Counted from the stretch's first letter, positions 52,286 to 61,045 are shown. The stretch: 64,000 nt of DNA from DASQUK01 sp963717085 (GCA_963717085.1 CAVQVM010000023.1:124001-188000), one strand, 5' to 3'. Numbers and translations are program-made. The notes: generated by a model not told the origin, from the letters alone.

Positions 52286-53068
52286 CTACTGCGGCTTGTG
52301 GGCCAGGAACGGATGGCCGAAGACCTCGAACCGGCGGGCGTTCGCCTCGCCCCTGGCGCCGCCGAAGGTGTCGACAGCCGGGCCGACCTCGACCCCGGCG
52401 AACCCGGCGTCACGCACCACCTGCTGCCAGCCGTCGCAGGACAGGCCGCCGGCGATGCAGTCGGTCCACAGGTCGATGTTGCAGACCGCTTCGGCGGGCA
52501 CGGGTCGGCCGACGGCGATGTCTGCGAACTGGAGGTGACCGCCGGGGCGCAGGACCCGGCAGATCTCGGCGAAGGCCCGGCCCTTGTCGGCGACCAGGTT
52601 CAACGCGCCGTTGGAGATCACGACGTCGGCCCAGCCATCGTCGACCGGGAGCTCCTCGGCGAGACCCTCGCGGAACTCGACGTGGCCCACGCCGAGCAGC
52701 CGCGCTGTCTCGTGTGACTTGGCCAGCATCTCGGGGGTCATGTCGACGCCGATGATCCGGCCGTCGGTGCCCACGAGGTGCGCGGCGACGATCGAGTCGA
52801 ACCCGCCTCCCGAGCCGACCTCGACCACCCGGTCGCCCCGGCTGATGGGCCGCAGCGAGAACGGGTTCGCCACCCCGGCGAACGACTCCACCGCCCGATC
52901 CGGCAGTGCGGCGACCCACTCGGGGTCGTAGCGGAGCAGAGCGGCCAGCGGCCGGCCGGTGTGGAAGTGGAAGTCGCCGTCCGGGTGGACCGCTACCTCG
53001 CAGTACTTCTCGCGGACGGAGGCCCGGAGCGCCGCGGGCTCCACGGCCGGATCGTTGGTCGTCGTCAT
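52286..53068 (-). CDS. Class I SAM methyltransferase, ArsM-related
   Basis: The 260-residue protein has the SAM loop VVEVGSGGGFDS (81-92) and the acidic end of strand 2 in IGVDMTPEML. The segment VVISNGALNL (149-158) and WTDCIAGG (201-208, with Cys204) match the arsenite methyltransferase family, but the first family cysteine is Gly154. So it may methylate another substrate than As(III). It sits 98 bases downstream of the methyltransferase-cupin gene and before the diiron gene. Confidence 0.85.
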   Translation of the reverse strand: MTTTNDPAVEPAALRASVREKYCEVAVHPDGDFHFHTGRPLAALLRYDPEWVAALPDRAVESFAGVANPFSLRPISRGDRVVEVGSGGGFDSIVAAHLVGTDGRIIGVDMTPEMLAKSHETARLLGVGHVEFREGLAEELPVDDGWADVVISNGALNLVADKGRAFAEICRVLRPGGHLQFADIAVGRPVPAEAVCNIDLWTDCIAGGLSCDGWQQVVRDAGFAGVEVGPAVDTFGGARGEANARRFEVFGHPFLAHKPQ

Positions 53069-53166
53069 CGCTGGGCCTCCTCGACGTGCCTTGCACCTAC
53101 AAGGACGGGAGGCCGGTCAGCGGCATTGCCTTTCGGGGTCGATGCAATAAATCTCCGGCCTGATCG

Positions 53167-54330
53167 TCAGGTCGGGGAAACGAGGAAGCAGTCCAGGCAC
53201 ACCAACCGCAGCGATCCGGGGCCTTCACTCGCGATGGCGTGGGACTCGTTGGGCGCGATCGAGAACACGTCGCCCGGTGTGAGCGGAAGTCGCCGCCCGG
53301 TCAGCTGCAGCATGCCTGTGCCGGTCATGATGATGCCCCGGTGAGCGTGACTGTGGGAGTGGAACGGGGTGGTGTGACCCGGCTCGATGTCCTTCACGGT
53401 GAGCTCGACCTCGTCCACTCGCTTCAACGCTCGTACCGTGACCCCGCCGGCCTCGACCGCCGCGACGTCGTCCAGGCGTTGCACCAGAGTCGAAGTGGCA
53501 GGGCTGCTGGCCGACGTCTTCGGGATGCGTACTGCGGGCTTGCGGGCTCGGACGATCAGGCTCGTGGCGATGTGCTGGCGGGCATCGTCGGGGAGGACGT
53601 GGCGCATCAGCGACAGCACCTCGGGCGTGAACAGCGGGTAGAGGGCAACGTCGTCGAGCGTGAGCGTGATTCGTTCGCTCATCTCGATGTCGGCCAGCCG
53701 GGCGCGGTCGAGCTTGCGGGCGAAGATCCGTTCGGACAGGGCGCCGGCGATGCAGCCGGCCCAGGCGGGTCCCGACGACAGGACCTCGGGTGGCAGGTCG
53801 TCGTTGACGACGAGGTCGGAGACGCAGATCCGGCCGCCGGGCCGGAGCACTCGGGTGATCTCGGCGAAGGCGCGGCTCTTGCGGGGAGAGAGGTTGATGA
53901 CGCCGTTGGAGATCACCACGTCGACGGACTCGTCCGGCAGTGGGATGGCTTCCATCTCGCCCTCCCGGAGGTCACACCTCGGCTCCACACCCGCCGCCTT
54001 CGCCGCCTCCTGGGCTCGTTCGCACATCTCGGGAAGCGCATCCAGGCCGATCACCCGACCCGTCGGCCCCACCCGCTGGGCGGCCAGAACCGTGTCGATC
54101 CCACCCCCGGAGCCGATGTCGAGCACCACCTCGCCCTCCGACAGCCCGGCGTGCCGTACCGGGTTGCCGACCCCCAGCGCCCAGTCCACGGCTTCCGCCG
54201 GCACGGTCGCGAGCTCCTCGTCGGAGTAGAAGCGCTGGGCCATCGGCCGGCCCGCCCCCGTGGTGATCGCACCGTAGGCGGTGCGCACGATGTCGCGGAT
54301 CTGGTCCTGGAACATCAGGTCGTCGCTCAT
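53167..54330 (-). CDS. ArsM-like methyltransferase fused to a cupin domain
   Basis: Residues 1-260 form a SAM methyltransferase (SAM loop VVLDIGSGGGIDT near 68-80; IGLDALPEMCERA; VVISNGVINLSPRKSRAF). In ArsM the conserved position in SNCVINLS is cysteine; here it is Gly143, while Cys193 in WAGCIAGA is kept. Residues 290-385 form a cupin with HSHSHAH (324-330) and GDVFSIAPNESHA. A fused cupin could bind the metalloid or small product. The ATG overlaps the anti-sigma stop by four bases. Confidence 0.87.
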   Translation of the reverse strand: MSDDLMFQDQIRDIVRTAYGAITTGAGRPMAQRFYSDEELATVPAEAVDWALGVGNPVRHAGLSEGEVVLDIGSGGGIDTVLAAQRVGPTGRVIGLDALPEMCERAQEAAKAAGVEPRCDLREGEMEAIPLPDESVDVVISNGVINLSPRKSRAFAEITRVLRPGGRICVSDLVVNDDLPPEVLSSGPAWAGCIAGALSERIFARKLDRARLADIEMSERITLTLDDVALYPLFTPEVLSLMRHVLPDDARQHIATSLIVRARKPAVRIPKTSASSPATSTLVQRLDDVAAVEAGGVTVRALKRVDEVELTVKDIEPGHTTPFHSHSHAHRGIIMTGTGMLQLTGRRLPLTPGDVFSIAPNESHAIASEGPGSLRLVCLDCFLVSPT

Positions 54331-54590
54331 GGCGGGCCTCCGTCGGGTGTCGTCTCGGCGAGCTCGTCGATGAACTGGTCCAGCCGAGTCCGTACCTCAG
54401 CCGGCAGCTCACCCGTGCCCTTCGCGGCGAGGAGGCGGCGGAGGTGCGTGGCGAACTCCATCTCGCCACAGCAGCGCCGACAGAACGCCAGGTGGGCTTC
54501 GACGGCGCGCTGGTCGTGGTCGTCCAGCTCGTGGTCCAAGAACGCCCAGAGCTGCTCGACGGCTGCACCGCAGGTGATCACCCGGTCCAT
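54327..54590 (-). CDS. Zinc-binding anti-sigma factor (ZAS)
   Basis: The 87-residue protein has the anti-sigma zinc motif H33-x3-C37-x2-C40 (HLAFCRRC) inside a helical domain, with an earlier Cys7. Such proteins hold an ECF sigma factor and release it on redox or metal change. The ATG at 54590 lies 13 bases inside the sigma gene, a classic sigma/anti-sigma overlap. The end overlaps the methyltransferase-cupin start, so all three are translationally coupled. Confidence 0.88.
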   Translation of the reverse strand: MDRVITCGAAVEQLWAFLDHELDDHDQRAVEAHLAFCRRCCGEMEFATHLRRLLAAKGTGELPAEVRTRLDQFIDELAETTPDGGPP

Positions 54591-55279
54591 GGAGCATCCT
54601 CTCGTCGCGCCGCTGTTCCGTTCATCGCGCCCGACTCGATCGCGTAGTCCCACAGCGCCCGCTCGAACAGCTTGCGGCCTCGATGGAGCTGTGACAGGAC
54701 CGTGCCGAGGGGCAGCTCGAGCAACCGGGCGGTCTGCTTGGTCGGGAACCCCTCCATGTAGCGCAGCACCAGCGGGGCGCGATAGCGAGCCGGTAGCCGC
54801 TGGAGCACGGTGTGGATGTCGTCCTCGGAGAAGCCACCCAGGAAGTCCAGGTGCAGCGTGTCCGAGTAGGGGAACGGGTCCTCGTCGACCAGCGTGCGGT
54901 ACAGCGAGAAGCCCTCGGCATCATCCAGCGAGACCTCGGTTGGTTCGCGGCTGCCCTTGCGGAGCCGGTCTCGCCATACGTTGGTGAGGATCACCCGCAG
55001 CCACTGGCTTCCCGCTCGGGGTTCGCGGAGGGACGCGAAGGATCGGCACGCCCGCAACAGCGCCTCTTGTACGAGGTCCTCGGCGTCGCGGCCGGTCAGC
55101 CGACGCGCCAGGGCGTACAGGCCTGCCAGCTCGTCGCGGGCGAGCTGCTGAAATGCCGCTCTGTCGCTCGTCTTCAACACCGCGCCCAACCGCCCTGTCG
55201 TCGTGACCGTTCGTGGGTCGTCTATCGGTATGGACGAACTCGGCCGCACGAGTATTGCATCGGGGCTTGCGAAGGCCAT
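54578..55279 (-). CDS. ECF-family RNA polymerase sigma factor
   Basis: This 233-residue sigma factor has region 2 (ALARRLTGRDAEDLVQEALL, then WLRVILTNVWRDRLRK) and region 4 (LQRLPARYRAPLVLRYMEGF, then LELPLGTVLSQLHRGRKLF). The first 35 residues lack similarity, so a start at VLKTSDRAAF (GTG) is possible. It heads the operon with anti-sigma, methyltransferase-cupin, methyltransferase and diiron genes, and probably controls that set and the divergent methyltransferase. Confidence 0.9.
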   Translation of the reverse strand: MAFASPDAILVRPSSSIPIDDPRTVTTTGRLGAVLKTSDRAAFQQLARDELAGLYALARRLTGRDAEDLVQEALLRACRSFASLREPRAGSQWLRVILTNVWRDRLRKGSREPTEVSLDDAEGFSLYRTLVDEDPFPYSDTLHLDFLGGFSEDDIHTVLQRLPARYRAPLVLRYMEGFPTKQTARLLELPLGTVLSQLHRGRKLFERALWDYAIESGAMNGTAARREDAPWTG

Positions 55280-55352
55280 GAGCTGGTAGGCAATGGCGGT
55301 CGTCCGGGTCTCGTCCTAGACGGGTGGGGACACCCAGCCGAGGAGAGTCGCG

Positions 55353-56165
55353 ATGTCCGTATGTGAGGAGGGCGTCGAGCGTGCCCGGCAGACATACGCG
55401 GTGGGCGAGCATCGAGTCGCTCGTGAGGTCGAGCTGCGGACGCTCGGGAGTGACTTCGGTGCCAACGGCTACGCGACGCTCGACGAGGTCGACGAGCTCG
55501 TCGGCATCCTGGACCTGGGTCCCGGTCGGCGGCTGCTGGATGTGGGCGCTGGGCAGGGCTGGCCCGGCCTCTACCTTGCGCGTGAGGTCGGGTGCGCGGT
55601 CGTTCTCACCGACGTGCCGTTCGAGGGGCTCGCCGTGGCGGCGCGCCGGGCAAGCGGGGAGCGGATCGAGGCCCGGGCCTGGGGCCTGGTGGCGCGGGGC
55701 CAGACGCTGCCTCTGCGGCCGGAGAGCTTCGATGCCGTGGTCCACACCGACGTGCTGTGCTGTCTGCGGCCCAAGCTGGCCACGCTGCGGGCAAGCCATC
55801 GGGCGCTGCGGCCTGGGGGGCGCACGGCGTTCAGTGTCATCTATCCGACCCCGGAGCTCACCGCCACCCAGGCGATGCGCGCGATCGAGGCCGGCCCGCC
55901 CGACTGTGGGTTGCGCACCAGCTATCCGAGCTTGCTTCGCTCGGCCGGGTTCGTCGACGTCGAGGAGCACGACCTCACGCCCGCCTACCTGGCCACCGCC
56001 AGGCGCAAGCTCAGTGAGGAGGAGCGGTTGGCCGACGGCATGGTCGAGATGCTCGGGCCCGAGGAGTTCGCCGAGACCCAGGCGAGGCGCCGGCGGGCGG
56101 TCGGCGCCATCGCCGACGGGTTCCTGCGGCGGTCACGTTTCGTGGCTCGGCGCCGCCGTCGCTGA
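55353..56165 (+). CDS. Class I SAM methyltransferase
   Basis: The 270-residue protein starts MSVCEEGVERARQTYAVGEH, with an ATG preceded by GAGGAG. It has the SAM loop LLDVGAGQGWPGLYLA, the strand-2 acid in VLTDVPFEGL, and a later PLRPESFDAVVHTDVLC. A basic C-terminus (RRSRFVARRRRR) ends it. It is divergent from the ECF sigma gene with 73 bases between, so a shared regulatory region is likely. It could belong to the same pathway. Confidence 0.85.
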   Translation: MSVCEEGVERARQTYAVGEHRVAREVELRTLGSDFGANGYATLDEVDELVGILDLGPGRRLLDVGAGQGWPGLYLAREVGCAVVLTDVPFEGLAVAARRASGERIEARAWGLVARGQTLPLRPESFDAVVHTDVLCCLRPKLATLRASHRALRPGGRTAFSVIYPTPELTATQAMRAIEAGPPDCGLRTSYPSLLRSAGFVDVEEHDLTPAYLATARRKLSEEERLADGMVEMLGPEEFAETQARRRRAVGAIADGFLRRSRFVARRRRR

Positions 56166-56330
56166 GGCGACGGCGTCGGCCGGTGGGTTTCGCTGAGCAG
56201 GCGGGCGGCGACCAGGCCGCTGGCGGCAGCGAGCGCGGCGACCACAGTGACCCGGCTCGGAGGCCGACGACGTCGGCGCTGATGCCGGCGATCAGGGCGC
56301 CGACGGCGTAGCCGCCGTCAAGGACGCGAC
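56163..56330 (-). pseudogene. C-terminal fragment of an MFS transporter
   Basis: On the minus strand, one frame reads GYAVGALIAGISADVVGLRA and the next reads VTVVAALAAASGLVAARLLSETH, together the last two helices of an MFS transporter. A frameshift between them near 56240 and the missing N-terminal 350 residues show it is a relic. Its end overlaps the stop of the methyltransferase gene. Confidence 0.65.
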
Positions 56331-56474
56331 ACCTTCTTCGGCAGCGAGCTGCCCGCCCTCGCCGAGTGGGCGTTCGGTCCCGAGCATGGCAAGAGCCCGC
56401 GCCAGATTCGGCGTTATGCATCAATGCTGCCCGCCGCGGTCAAGGGCAGCCGACGCTTCCTTGTCACCTCATAG
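56328..56474 (+). pseudogene. Orphan C-terminal gene fragment
   Basis: Without any start codon, the plus strand from 56328 reads DTFFGSELPALAEWAFGPEH and continues to a stop at 56474 (RYASMLPAAVKGSRRFLVTS). The sequence is gene-like and meets the MFS fragment head to head, marking a recombination scar. I do not recognise the family. Confidence 0.4.
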
Positions 56475-56719
56475 ACGCGCACGTAATGCCCGCTGCGGGC
56501 GGCCGCTGCTCATTAGCCAGCCAGCGCAGAACGGCGGAAGCGGGATCGGCGGATCTGAGTGGCTTTGCCGGGCCGACGGGCTGTCTCGCAACACGGTCGT
56601 GAACTCGAGCTGGTAGTCAACGACGTCCAGGGGGACAGCGCCTGTCCTCAGTTCCCCCGCTGGACAAAGCCCGGACGAGAGGAGACGTCCGCAGCGGACG
56701 GTGCTCGTACAGTCGGCGT
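56475..56719. other. Short non-coding stretch with no gene seen
   Basis: No motif-bearing frame is found. It probably carries the promoter for the gene at 56720. Confidence 0.3.
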
Positions 56720-57001
56720 GTGCGCGTTGTGGTCGAACAGGTCATTCAGACCGCGACGAAGGTGCTCGACGGCGGGCTCACCGCCCGCGAGGCGTTCACC
56801 GTGCTCGTCACCCTGACACGAGAGGCCGTGCCAGCCGCCCGCGACCTGCGCAAGACCGATCCCGATCGAGCCGCCACCTACCGGGAGCTGATCCTGGCAC
56901 TCGGCCAGGAGCTCAGGCGTCGCGAGCGGACCAGTGACGATCCGTGGCATCTGCGTGCCGTAACCGAGGACCTCGCCAAGGTGCTGGACGCGCTGGGGTG
57001 A
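56720..57001 (+). CDS. Small helical hypothetical protein (93 aa)
   Basis: A GTG-started frame of 93 residues, almost all helix-forming, with charged segments (VIQTATKVLDGG; RDLRKTDPDRAATYRELILA). I do not recognise the family. It ends 11 bases before the truncated methyltransferase, which would give a two-gene unit. It lacks membrane segments and cysteines. Confidence 0.5.
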   Translation: MRVVVEQVIQTATKVLDGGLTAREAFTVLVTLTREAVPAARDLRKTDPDRAATYRELILALGQELRRRERTSDDPWHLRAVTEDLAKVLDALG

Positions 57002-57012
57002 GATGGCGACCG

Positions 57013-57336
57013 ATGAGCCGCGACGAACGTGAGGCTCACGACGCATCACCTTGGGTCGTCCGCTTTGCATCCCTGATCCCTCGCACTGGTCCGGTGCTCG
57101 ACGTCGCCAGCGGCGCGGGTCGCCATACCCGCTGGTTCTTGGACCAAGGCCACGCCGTCGTCGCCGTCGATCGAGACGTCTCTGGTCTCGATGACGTCCG
57201 GGAACACGATCGACTCGAGGTGGTCGAGGTCGACCTCGAGAACGGTGAACCGTTCCCGCTCGGCCAGCGACGGTTCGCAGGCGTGATCGTCACGAACTAC
57301 AACCCAGTTGAACCCCGCCGTGCCGTCCAAGGCTAG
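57013..57336 (+). pseudogene. N-terminal half of a SAM methyltransferase, truncated
   Basis: The frame begins DEREAHDASPWVVRFASLIP and has the SAM loop VLDVASGAGRHTRWFLDQGH and strand-2 acid in VVAVDRDVSGL. After FAGVIVTNYNP the family would continue with a catalytic helix and three strands, but the frame ends at 57336 with unrelated residues. About half the protein is missing. It is probably inactive. Confidence 0.75.
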
Positions 57337-57705
57337 GCCCGCCTCGGCAGCGGATCGGTGCCGGAGACGCTCGTCATGGATGACCACGCCGCACGGACGC
57401 ACCCCCGCAGGGCCCGGACGGCCGGGCGGCCCCAGGTAACGCCGGTTCTTGCGAGGTGGCGACAGCAGGGATGACGGTCACTCCCCACGAACCCGTTGTG
57501 CACCCGCACCTGGCCCGACCCGCGTGCGGCGTGCGGGTGATTTGGGCTGGCTCCTACGGAGAGCCCGGGGGCCGCCGCCGCCCGCAGCGCAGCCCCCGGT
57601 GCTTCCGCTGGGGAGGCGTAGGCTGACTGCAGCCAATTAGCGGGCGCGAAGCGAGGCTGCATTCGCGAGCCGGGCGGGCGCGGCCGATTTAGGGTGTCGG
57701 GCCAC
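57337..57705. other. Intergenic stretch with no gene seen
   Basis: This follows the truncated methyltransferase and precedes the SARP regulator. GC-rich low-complexity runs occur near 57560-57600. Short gene-like runs on the plus strand (HLARPACGVRVIWAGSYGEP near 57500) may be worn coding sequence. The ATG of the SARP gene lies 13 bases after AGGGTG. Confidence 0.4.
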
Positions 57706-60700
57706 ATGCCTCGCTCGTTTCGGTTCGAGCCACCGCAGCCGCCGCCCGGCTCGCTCACGCGTCCTCGGCTGCTGCGGGCCCTGCTCGGCCGCTGGGAGCA
57801 CCGGGTGACCTCCGTGGTGGGCGGACCCGGCATGGGCAAGACGACGCTGCTGGCCCAAGCCGTGGCCGAGAACCGGCTCGTGCCCCGGGGCGAGGACGTC
57901 TGGATCGGCCTCGAGGACAGTGACGCCAACGGCGTCGTCCTGGCCCGCGACGTGATGGCCGCGGTCGGTGCGGCAGGACATGACCGAGCCGCTGGCATGG
58001 TTGCCGGCGCTACCGCCGACGCGCCCGATCCTGCCACCGTGGCCGACGCCGTGTGGCGGCGGGCGCCGACGGCGGTGTGCCTCGTGGTCGATGACGTGCA
58101 CTGGTTGGCGCCCGGTTCGTCCGGCGCCATGTGGCTGACTGCCCTGGTCAACGCTCTGCCCGCCAACGGTCGCGTCCTGTTGGCCAGCCGCTGGTCCCCG
58201 GCGGTGCCCCTCGCCCGCCTCGCCACGCAGAGTGACCTGCTGCACCTCGACGAGGATGAGCTGCGCTTCTCGGACGACGAGCTGGCCGAGTTCGCCGCCC
58301 GTCGGGGCTTCGCCATCGAGCGGTTCGACGATACGGGCGGATGGCCAGCGATGGCCGAGCTGGCGGCCAGCGTCGAGCACGACATGGTCGGTGACTACCT
58401 TTGGGAAGAGGTCATCAAGCCCCTGGAACCCGAGCGGCGCCGGGTGCTGGCGGCGCTGTCCGACCTGGGTGGCGCGGACGACGGCCTGGCCGGCGCCGCG
58501 CTGGGGGCTCCTGTCGATCTGGCGCGCACGCTCGACGGCGTGCCGCTCGTCGCCCGCGGCGCCGGTGGGTGGCGGGTGCCGCACCAGCTCTGGCACGGGG
58601 TGCCGGCGTTGACGCTGGCCAACGACGAACGGCTGTCCACCCGCCGCCGCGCGGTCGACTACCTGGTTGGCGAGCACCACTATGACGAGGCCGTCACCCT
58701 GGCCCGCGAGGCTGGCCTGGTCGACGTCATGCCCGGGATCCTGCGGGCCGCGTGTATCGGTCCCGACCGGCCCTCGGGCCGCCAGCTCGAGCGCTGGCTC
58801 GCCGACCTACCCGAGGCCGTGCGGGACACAGCCGGCGCGGCGCTCGCCGCCGGCGTCCAGGCTGCCCTGCTCGCGCCGGCCGAGGCGACCGAGCCGCTGC
58901 AGATGGCCATCCGGCGGTGCCGCGAGGCGGGCGACCCCAACGGTGAGCTGGGGGCCATCGGGTTGCTCGGCCAGGTGGCCTGGTGGCGGGCCGACGTCGG
59001 GCTGCTCGCCGGGCTGCTGCCCCGGGTGGTCGAGCTCGAGGCCGAGGGTCATCCCCTCGCCCGGGCCCTTTCCGCGCTCGGCCAGGCGGTCACAGCCGAC
59101 ATCGTCGGCGGCGACGACGATGTGCTCGCCCATCTCGACGCCATCGAGCCGGGGGTACTCGACGACGCCTGGGAGGCGATGGCCGGCTGGCTGCGCGGCA
59201 CCACACTGGCCGGGAGCGGCCGGGCCGAGGAAGCGATCGCTGTCTTCGATGCCATTCCCCCGATCCCCGACCCGGCGTTCCAGCTCAATTTCGAGGGCGC
59301 CCGCCTCGAGGCGCGCTGGGCGCTGGGCCAGGTCGACGAGGTAGTCGCCGCTGTGCCGTCGATCATCGATGGGCTCGAGGCCGCCGGTGTGCTCCAGTTC
59401 GTCCTGGTGAGCCTGGCAGAGGCGGCTTTCGTGTTCGCCTGGGTCGGCGACGTGGCGGAGGCGCAACGCCTCATGGCGCGGGTGCGCCGCGCCGAGGTGG
59501 ACGCTGATGTCGGCCAGAGCGCTCGTCTCGTACTAGCGGAGGCGGCGATGTTCGTGGCCGCCGGTGACGAACCGGCAGCCGCCGACCTGCTCGAGCGGGC
59601 CATTGCCCATGGCCTGGACACCGGGGTCGACCGGCGGGCGTGGCGCCGCGGCCTGGCGCTGACCTATGTGCTGGTCCCCTCGGCACGCAGTCGCTGGGAT
59701 GCGGCCGAGCTCCGTGGTCACCTTGCTGAGGCACGCACGCTCGCCCGGGCGGTGGTCGCGCTCCGGGACCGCGCGGGTGGCCCAGACTTCGGCGCCCGCG
59801 GCGCCAACGAGGTACGCCGGAGCCTCCGCGAGCTCGATCTGAGCGACATGTCTCGCGTGCGCAGCGGGCTGCACCACCGGTTCGCCGTCGAGTTGGCGCT
59901 CGGCCTCCAGGCGGCCGGCCGGCCCGAGGGCGCGATGCTGCTCGAGGCCCTCGGACCCCGGGGCCGCGATGCCGTGCGCGCCGAGGTCGCGACGCGAACG
60001 CCGCGAGCCAAGTTCGCCAAGTCGCTGCTCGCGGCCGTGCCGGCCCCGCCGGCACACCACACCGAGATCGCCGTGCTCGGTCCCCTCGCCCTGGCCCGCA
60101 ACGGCGAGCCCATCGCCGACCGCGACTTGAAACGCGAACGGGTGCGGGCATTGCTCGCCTTCCTCGTGGGCCACCGCAAGACCAGACGGGCGGCGATCAT
60201 GGCCACCCTCTGGCCCGATCTGGAGGAGCGAGCCGCCGCCAACAACCTGCGGGTCACCATGACCTACCTGCTCCGGGTGCTCGAGCCCGCTCGCTCGGCG
60301 CACGAGCCCGCCTACCACATCCGCGTCGACGGCCAGGCCGTCACGCTCGTCACCAGCGACTGGCTCCGGATCGACGCCGACCGCTTCAACGAGCACGTGA
60401 CCCGAGCTGCCCGGGCCGAATCCGACGGCACACCGTCGCTGGCCCTCGAACACAACCTGGCCGCCGTCGCTCTCTACCGGGGCGAGGCCCACGAGGGCGT
60501 CGCCGACGCCGACTGGATCGCCCCCGAGCGCGAGCACTTCCGCGTCCGCTTTGTGGCCGCGGCGACCCGGGCTGGCGAGCTCCTGGTCGCACGGGGCGAC
60601 GTGGACGAAGCAGAACGCGTGGCCCGACGTGCCATCGAGGTCGACCGCTGGGCCGAGGACGCCTACGCCGTGCTGGTCTCGGTGGCACTGGCCCACCGCG

Positions 60701-60834
60701 ACCGCTCCGCCGCCCGCCGTACTCTCGACCGCGGGCTGGCGGCGCTGACCGACCTCGGGGTAGAGCCATCCGAGGACACCCTCCGCCTGCACCGCCGCCT
60801 CCGGGACGGAACGGGCGACCGATTGACGCCCTAA
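57706..60834 (+). CDS. Large AAA/STAND ATPase regulator with C-terminal SARP (BTAD) domain
   Basis: The 1042-residue protein has an N-terminal STAND-type ATPase with the P-loop GGPGMGKT (39-46) and Walker B LVVDDVHWL, as in MalT-like regulators. A long helical-repeat (TPR-like) middle (about 330-720) follows. The C-terminus (about 780-1042) has an OmpR-type winged helix (ERVRALLAFLVGHRKTRRAA; ANNLRVTMTYLLRVLEP) and a BTAD helical domain ending EPSEDTLRLHRRLRDG. Such proteins activate gene clusters in response to a signal. The start is the ATG at 57706; a GTG at 57694 is an alternative. Confidence 0.85.
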   Translation: MPRSFRFEPPQPPPGSLTRPRLLRALLGRWEHRVTSVVGGPGMGKTTLLAQAVAENRLVPRGEDVWIGLEDSDANGVVLARDVMAAVGAAGHDRAAGMVAGATADAPDPATVADAVWRRAPTAVCLVVDDVHWLAPGSSGAMWLTALVNALPANGRVLLASRWSPAVPLARLATQSDLLHLDEDELRFSDDELAEFAARRGFAIERFDDTGGWPAMAELAASVEHDMVGDYLWEEVIKPLEPERRRVLAALSDLGGADDGLAGAALGAPVDLARTLDGVPLVARGAGGWRVPHQLWHGVPALTLANDERLSTRRRAVDYLVGEHHYDEAVTLAREAGLVDVMPGILRAACIGPDRPSGRQLERWLADLPEAVRDTAGAALAAGVQAALLAPAEATEPLQMAIRRCREAGDPNGELGAIGLLGQVAWWRADVGLLAGLLPRVVELEAEGHPLARALSALGQAVTADIVGGDDDVLAHLDAIEPGVLDDAWEAMAGWLRGTTLAGSGRAEEAIAVFDAIPPIPDPAFQLNFEGARLEARWALGQVDEVVAAVPSIIDGLEAAGVLQFVLVSLAEAAFVFAWVGDVAEAQRLMARVRRAEVDADVGQSARLVLAEAAMFVAAGDEPAAADLLERAIAHGLDTGVDRRAWRRGLALTYVLVPSARSRWDAAELRGHLAEARTLARAVVALRDRAGGPDFGARGANEVRRSLRELDLSDMSRVRSGLHHRFAVELALGLQAAGRPEGAMLLEALGPRGRDAVRAEVATRTPRAKFAKSLLAAVPAPPAHHTEIAVLGPLALARNGEPIADRDLKRERVRALLAFLVGHRKTRRAAIMATLWPDLEERAAANNLRVTMTYLLRVLEPARSAHEPAYHIRVDGQAVTLVTSDWLRIDADRFNEHVTRAARAESDGTPSLALEHNLAAVALYRGEAHEGVADADWIAPEREHFRVRFVAAATRAGELLVARGDVDEAERVARRAIEVDRWAEDAYAVLVSVALAHRDRSAARRTLDRGLAALTDLGVEPSEDTLRLHRRLRDGTGDRLTP

Positions 60835-61030
60835 GCAAGCCAGATCCGCCAGCGATGCCGGCATTCCGAGCGTCGCTTCGGATGGCCAACAGGGCCGCCA
60901 GTCCCGCGGAGTCCATGACCTGAAGCTCGCTGGCGTCGACGACGATCGAGCGGGACGGGGGTGTCAACCACACCAGCCAGTGGGTAGGGGGCACGGTGGC
61001 CTGGTCGGGCGGACGGGAGTACAACCGGGG
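60835..61030 (-). pseudogene. STAS-domain (anti-sigma antagonist) fragment
   Basis: On the minus strand the sequence reads PSRSIVVDASELQVMDSAGL followed by AALLAIRSDARNAG, the core of a STAS domain with the phosphorylatable Ser in MDSAGL. The N-terminal strand and the last half of the domain are absent. It is cut off where the SARP gene ends. It is a relic squeezed between two genes. Confidence 0.6.
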
Positions 61031-61045
61031 CACGAGGGGCACCTG

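Noticed and set aside
57721..57735. GGTTCGAGCC resembling a tRNA T-arm
   Set aside because: It is inside the coding start of the SARP gene and lacks the rest of a cloverleaf.
57333..58385. Minus-strand frame rich in Ser/Arg/Pro
   Set aside because: Antisense of the SARP regulator's ATPase domain; composition typical of shadow frames.
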